Assembly (NCBI RefSeq): GCF_900103665.1
Contig: NZ_FNGY01000012.1
Span: 124,001 to 188,000, forward strand
DNA: 64,000 bases
Reading direction: 5' to 3'
Source: Pedobacter steynii
GTDB lineage: Bacteria; Bacteroidota; Bacteroidia; Sphingobacteriales; Sphingobacteriaceae
The position numbers were made by a program, and so were the translations under genes. Below the pieces are notes generated by a model. It searched no databases, was not told where the DNA came from, and was given only the letters and a program-made list of their open reading frames with translations. This document shows positions 60,352 to 64,000 of this stretch, one piece after another (position 1 is the first letter of the stretch; the number at the start of each line of letters is the position of its first letter).

Positions 60352-63300
60352 TTAAAAAATACTTGTGGATAGGTTTAGTGTATAACTTTGGGCAAATGGA
60401 TAATCCAGCCCCCGTTCTCTTTTGATAGAAGACAGACGGAATGGAGTGGCCATATAGAACTCAATTCTCGTATTGGAGAGATTTGCTTTTTTTAGCCATC
60501 GGCTTTTTTCAGGAAACTGATAGGTAAAAGACAACCGGGATGCTTCCAATGTATATTCTTTTTGTACAAATCTGGAGGTGGCCAGGGTAGTTTCAGCTAC
60601 AGGGCTGTTTCCTGTGTTGCCAACAATGCCTTTAAAGAAAGTCCGGTCGCCTGGATTTCTCCACCTTTCGGTCGCAATCCTGCGGTCTACATTGTAGGTG
60701 ATATTGGCATTCTCGATGCGGTCTACCAGGGTCTGATTATAGAGGTCTGCACCTAAACGATAAGTCATGTAAATATTGAAACCAAAGCCTTTATAGTCTA
60801 CCCCGGTGCTGATGGTACCCGTAACTTTTGGATTGGTATCACCCACGGCGACCTTATCCAGGGAGTTCCATACATAGGTTGCATTTCCATTTCTGTCCAA
60901 AAAGAGCTCCTGACCATTTGCCGGATCAATTCCGAGACTTCTTACCGCAAAAATTCTGGTCAGCGATTCTCCTTCCTGATAATAGCTTTTAGGCTTGTTC
61001 CTGTTTGGATTATTCAGATCCTGATCATCTTTGTTTGATTTTTCATTAAGTTTCTTTAAAGCATTAGAAATCTTATCAATGGTATTTCTGTTTCCGTATG
61101 CAGACAAGCCTACTCTCCAGAACAACTGTTGTCTTGGTTTCTGTAAGATGGCATAATTTAAACTCGCCTGCCAGCCCACATTCTTTAAAGCACCCATATT
61201 TTCTTTGTAGCTGCCGAAGCCTAAAGAAGGTGGAGTACTGACATCAAGGATTAGCCCATCGGTGGTATTGTGATAAAAATCTGCAGAAAAAGCAAGCCTG
61301 TTGTTCAGAAATGTGGCATCCAGGCCAACGCTTTTCTTGAAACTTTTCTGCCAGCCCAACGCAGAATTTCCGTATCCCATAAGGAATGCACTTAACTGAT
61401 CCAGGTAATATTCCTGGTTAAAATAATCATAAGTAGTTAAGGCCATATAAGGAGGGAAGTTCTGGTCCCCGGTTGTGCCTACAGATCCTCTGATTTTAAG
61501 AAAGTTGATCCATTTCAACTTACTGATGAATTCTTCACGGTGCAGGTTCCAGCCCATTCCTAAAGACCAGAAAGGTGCAAGTTGTTTGTCTTTCCCGAAT
61601 TGTGAGGAAGCGTCTGCACTGGCGGAAAGATCTAAAAGATACTTGTTGTCGAAAGCATAATTGATATTCAGGCGGCTACTGATGAGCCGGGTGATTCCCT
61701 GAGTACCGATAGGCTTGTTTTTTGTGGGATCGAATTTGCTTCCAAATATTAAGTCTGAGACTTTTTCATTGGGAAACCCGATGACCGTTACTGAAGATTC
61801 GTCGAGCTTTCCCTCATTTACATTGACATTTCCAGTCACGTAAACCAAATTTTTATTCCAGTTTTTGCGAATGTCAAAGCCCAGGTTGGCATCGATCAGA
61901 TCACTGGTTCCATTGCTCTTTTTGTAACTGCCCCGTTCGGTAATGAGTTTATCTTCAAATATCGTATTGTTGGCGGAGAGGTACTTATCCGCAGAGGTCG
62001 TGTTGTGGGTATAGCTGGCGCCACCTGTAATTCTGATCCAGGGCTGAAGTGACCATTCAAATTTAAAGTTGTTGGTAAAACCAAGCTGACGGTTAAAATC
62101 TTTGCTCGGTAAGGACGCATTGTATAATGGGTTGCTGTAATAATTGTATAAAGCACCTCCGCCAACATTTCTTCTTCCCTGACCCAGAAATTTCACCAGT
62201 TGTCCGTCCTCATCGTAGGGTGTCCAGTATTGATTTAATTTAGAGTAATCGGAGAAGCTTCCATATGCACTGTTTGTTGCTTTTACACTGTTGACTGAAA
62301 GGTCATTTCCAAACAAGAGTTTAGGCGTACGGTAAGTGAGGGTAACGCCGCCACTGACTTTTTCTCTACCGGATTCTTTCATCACAGCCTGGTCGTTCTG
62401 ACTATTTAAATTGATGCCGTAGCGTACCACCGGATCACCTCCTTCGAGGTAGAGCGAGTGATTGTTTCCGTAGGCCGTTCTTAGCGGTTGTGACAGCCAG
62501 TAGGTATCCACACCCCTGGTTACGTCTTTTAGACGTTCGTTATATTCCTGATCCCTTAGTATTTGTAAAAAGGGAGAATTTCCGGGTTCATTATAAAAGC
62601 CGACTTCTTTCTCAAAATTCAGTTTATCCTTTGCATTGAGCAGGTCATAACTGGTCAGGTCAGGAGTCGTCATCGTTACGCCACCCCGGTACGAAACCCG
62701 TACACTTCCCTCTTTAGGTTGTCGTGTATCAATGATAATGACCCCGTTGCTGGCCCTGGAGCCATAGATTGAAGTCGCTGCGGCATCTTTTAAGATCGTA
62801 ATGCGCTCCACTCTGTTCAGGTCCAAATCGTAAATACGTTGGAGCGGAACCTGAAATCCATCCAATATAAATAGCGGTGCATTCGGTTTATCACCATAAG
62901 CATTTTTTAAGGCAGTATTGGAGGTCGACTGCGGGAAGTTGTTCTGTCCTCTGAGTTCTATATCAGGTAACTGGTTGGGATCGGAACCCAGATTGATGTT
63001 CTCCGGAAGCTGTACTGAGGGATCCAGGATGCTGATGGCGGCCAGTATGTTTTGGGAAGAAACACGTTTTAATTCTTCTGCAGTAATGGTCTTTGCCGAG
63101 CCGGTGAAATTTTCTACCGGTCTTTTATAAACTCCGGTTCTCACTACAAATTCCTTTAGAGAATTATTTTGAATGACCATTCTTACCGTAATCTTTCTTG
63201 TTTTATCCTCTATTTTAACATCTCTGGAATCATAGCCGACGTAGTTAATCCTTAACGTTTTAACGGTTTCCGGGATGGTGATGGAAAATTTTCCTTCCTT

Positions 63301-63798
63301 GTTGGTGAAGGTTTTTACAGAAGAACCAAGGGCCAGGACTGTGGCGTTGGCGAGTGGAATTTCCCCATCTTCAGAAACGACTGTTCCTTCAATCGTTCTG
63401 ACTTGTTGCCGGGTTCCACTCAGCTCTTGAGCATAGCTGCTGAGTTGTTTAATAATAATGGTTTTTTCTTCTATAGAATAGCTAAGTTGCTGATCCAGCA
63501 TGCATAACCTCAATACTTCATTAACAGGGGCATTTTTTACATTAATGCTGACTGGATTTGCGGCCCTGATCAATCTGGTATCTCCAAAAAAGTCGTATCC
63601 GGTTTGTGAACTTATTTTTTTCAGAACGGATTCAAGAGAGACATTCCTTTCGTTTAGGGTAACAGTTTGTGCGGTGGTCGACGCACTGATCTGCATGATC
63701 GCAAGGAAAATTATGAGTGTGGTGAGTTTCATAATAAGCAGCAATTGTCTAGGTATATAAAAGCCCGGTTTAGGCTTATACAGATGGTGAAAATTCAT
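60352..63798 (-). CDS. SusC/RagA family TonB-linked outer membrane protein with STN domain
   Basis: The 1148-residue protein has a basic N-terminal extension (MNFHHLYKPKPGFYIPRQLL) before the signal helix, an STN domain (about 45-115), a carboxypeptidase-regulatory-like domain (about 137-215), a TonB plug (about 220-355, with YGSRASNGVIIIDT) and a long beta barrel ending LNLSTSIF. It imports its substrate using the Ton complex. The STN domain implies FecI/FecR-type signalling, with those genes expected just outside the window. Confidence 0.93.
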   Translation of the reverse strand: MNFHHLYKPKPGFYIPRQLLLIMKLTTLIIFLAIMQISASTTAQTVTLNERNVSLESVLKKISSQTGYDFFGDTRLIRAANPVSINVKNAPVNEVLRLCMLDQQLSYSIEEKTIIIKQLSSYAQELSGTRQQVRTIEGTVVSEDGEIPLANATVLALGSSVKTFTNKEGKFSITIPETVKTLRINYVGYDSRDVKIEDKTRKITVRMVIQNNSLKEFVVRTGVYKRPVENFTGSAKTITAEELKRVSSQNILAAISILDPSVQLPENINLGSDPNQLPDIELRGQNNFPQSTSNTALKNAYGDKPNAPLFILDGFQVPLQRIYDLDLNRVERITILKDAAATSIYGSRASNGVIIIDTRQPKEGSVRVSYRGGVTMTTPDLTSYDLLNAKDKLNFEKEVGFYNEPGNSPFLQILRDQEYNERLKDVTRGVDTYWLSQPLRTAYGNNHSLYLEGGDPVVRYGINLNSQNDQAVMKESGREKVSGGVTLTYRTPKLLFGNDLSVNSVKATNSAYGSFSDYSKLNQYWTPYDEDGQLVKFLGQGRRNVGGGALYNYYSNPLYNASLPSKDFNRQLGFTNNFKFEWSLQPWIRITGGASYTHNTTSADKYLSANNTIFEDKLITERGSYKKSNGTSDLIDANLGFDIRKNWNKNLVYVTGNVNVNEGKLDESSVTVIGFPNEKVSDLIFGSKFDPTKNKPIGTQGITRLISSRLNINYAFDNKYLLDLSASADASSQFGKDKQLAPFWSLGMGWNLHREEFISKLKWINFLKIRGSVGTTGDQNFPPYMALTTYDYFNQEYYLDQLSAFLMGYGNSALGWQKSFKKSVGLDATFLNNRLAFSADFYHNTTDGLILDVSTPPSLGFGSYKENMGALKNVGWQASLNYAILQKPRQQLFWRVGLSAYGNRNTIDKISNALKKLNEKSNKDDQDLNNPNRNKPKSYYQEGESLTRIFAVRSLGIDPANGQELFLDRNGNATYVWNSLDKVAVGDTNPKVTGTISTGVDYKGFGFNIYMTYRLGADLYNQTLVDRIENANITYNVDRRIATERWRNPGDRTFFKGIVGNTGNSPVAETTLATSRFVQKEYTLEASRLSFTYQFPEKSRWLKKANLSNTRIEFYMATPFRLSSIKRERGLDYPFAQSYTLNLSTSIF

Positions 63799-63823
63799 AC
63801 ATTTGTTCGGGTTTAGCTGACAT
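63776..63823 (-). CDS. Possible 15-codon leader ORF overlapping the susC start
   Basis: On the minus strand AGGAGG (63827-63832) precedes an ATG at 63823 by 3 nt. The frame MSAKPEQMYEFSPSV ends at 63776, inside the first codons of susC in another frame. The Shine-Dalgarno match is far stronger than for most genes here. It could couple ribosomes to the susC start, or be chance. Confidence 0.3.
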   Translation of the reverse strand: MSAKPEQMYEFSPSV

Positions 63824-63910
63824 ACTCCTCCTGTTCGCAGAAGGAATCGGACGTCAGGGTTTCTTGATTAAAAAAGTTTAAGCACTTGTTCGACAGGTAA
63901 ATCCAATGCT

Positions 63911-63943
63911 TATACCGGAAGTGTGTCGAGCACTTTCGGTATG
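63911..63943. promoter_or_regulatory. Hairpin upstream of susC
   Basis: TACCGGAAGTG (63913-63923) and CACTTTCGGTA (63931-63941) pair over 11 bp with one G-U, extendable to 13 bp, with a 7-nt loop. There is no T-run on the minus strand and only a weak one on the plus strand. It may be the tail of the upstream unit or part of the susC leader. The rest of 63799-64000 shows no gene. Confidence 0.5.
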
Positions 63944-64000
63944 TTTTCATCGGAACCGTCTGTCTGTTGCATCAATAATTAATGTAACATTATCTCATAA

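Overview
The window reads as a chromosomal segment of a Bacteroidota bacterium of the Sphingobacteriaceae type (Pedobacter-like). This rests on gene content and on promoters: a SusC/SusD pair with PKD-like and DUF4843 lipoproteins, DUF5606, DUF4293, DUF6266, Porin_10, TlpA/DUF4369 proteins, AT-rich spacers, weak use of Shine-Dalgarno sites, and repeated TAnnTTTG -7 elements 10-40 nt upstream of starts. The genus is inferred, not proven. No rRNA, tRNA, CRISPR array, prophage or insertion sequence was seen.

Region 1 (1-7357) is the end of the S10/spc/alpha ribosomal protein cluster: rplR(partial)-rpsE-rpmD-rplO-secY-map-infA-rpmJ-rpsM-rpsK-rpsD-rpoA-rplQ. Several of its wider spacers carry inverted repeats that look like attenuators or autoregulatory leaders. 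L36 and S4 are the zinc-ligand-poor forms.

Region 2 (7385-24554) is mostly housekeeping: a 2H phosphoesterase, a METTL25-like methyltransferase, dnaK with a sigma-54-like promoter and upstream inverted repeat, a sugar nucleotidyltransferase, a HerA-type ATPase, an M42 peptidase, an acyl-CoA carboxylase beta/MFS/GNAT operon, a porin, a SulP-carbonic anhydrase pair, and pruA. A 32-nt element recurs just upstream of three minus-strand genes here and further on (14036, 18552, 31762), with a partial fourth copy at 15297. It is the most unusual signal in the window.

Region 3 (24667-48246) holds lpxK-PNP-Porin_10, cyclophilin-DUF5606, rlmH with an unlisted 42-residue membrane protein behind it, a membrane-anchored MutS-like ATPase with a GH1 glycosidase, aconitase, a NodB deacetylase, a TolC/adaptor pair without a pump, gpsA, an RGG-tailed DEAD-box helicase, and truA-ABC exporter. 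truA has no ATG start.

Region 4 (48268-54032) is more accessory in character: DUF6266, a TlpA-like protein, GNAT, a CPBP protease remnant, a YiiX-like hydrolase with an odd N-terminus, KptA, a truncated haemoglobin and a small lipoprotein.

Region 5 (54183-64000) is one minus-strand SusCD-type uptake operon: SusC with an STN domain, SusD, DUF4843, PKD-like lipoprotein and two TlpA-like thioredoxins. It has no glycosidase. The FecI/FecR regulators expected from the STN domain would lie beyond the window edge.
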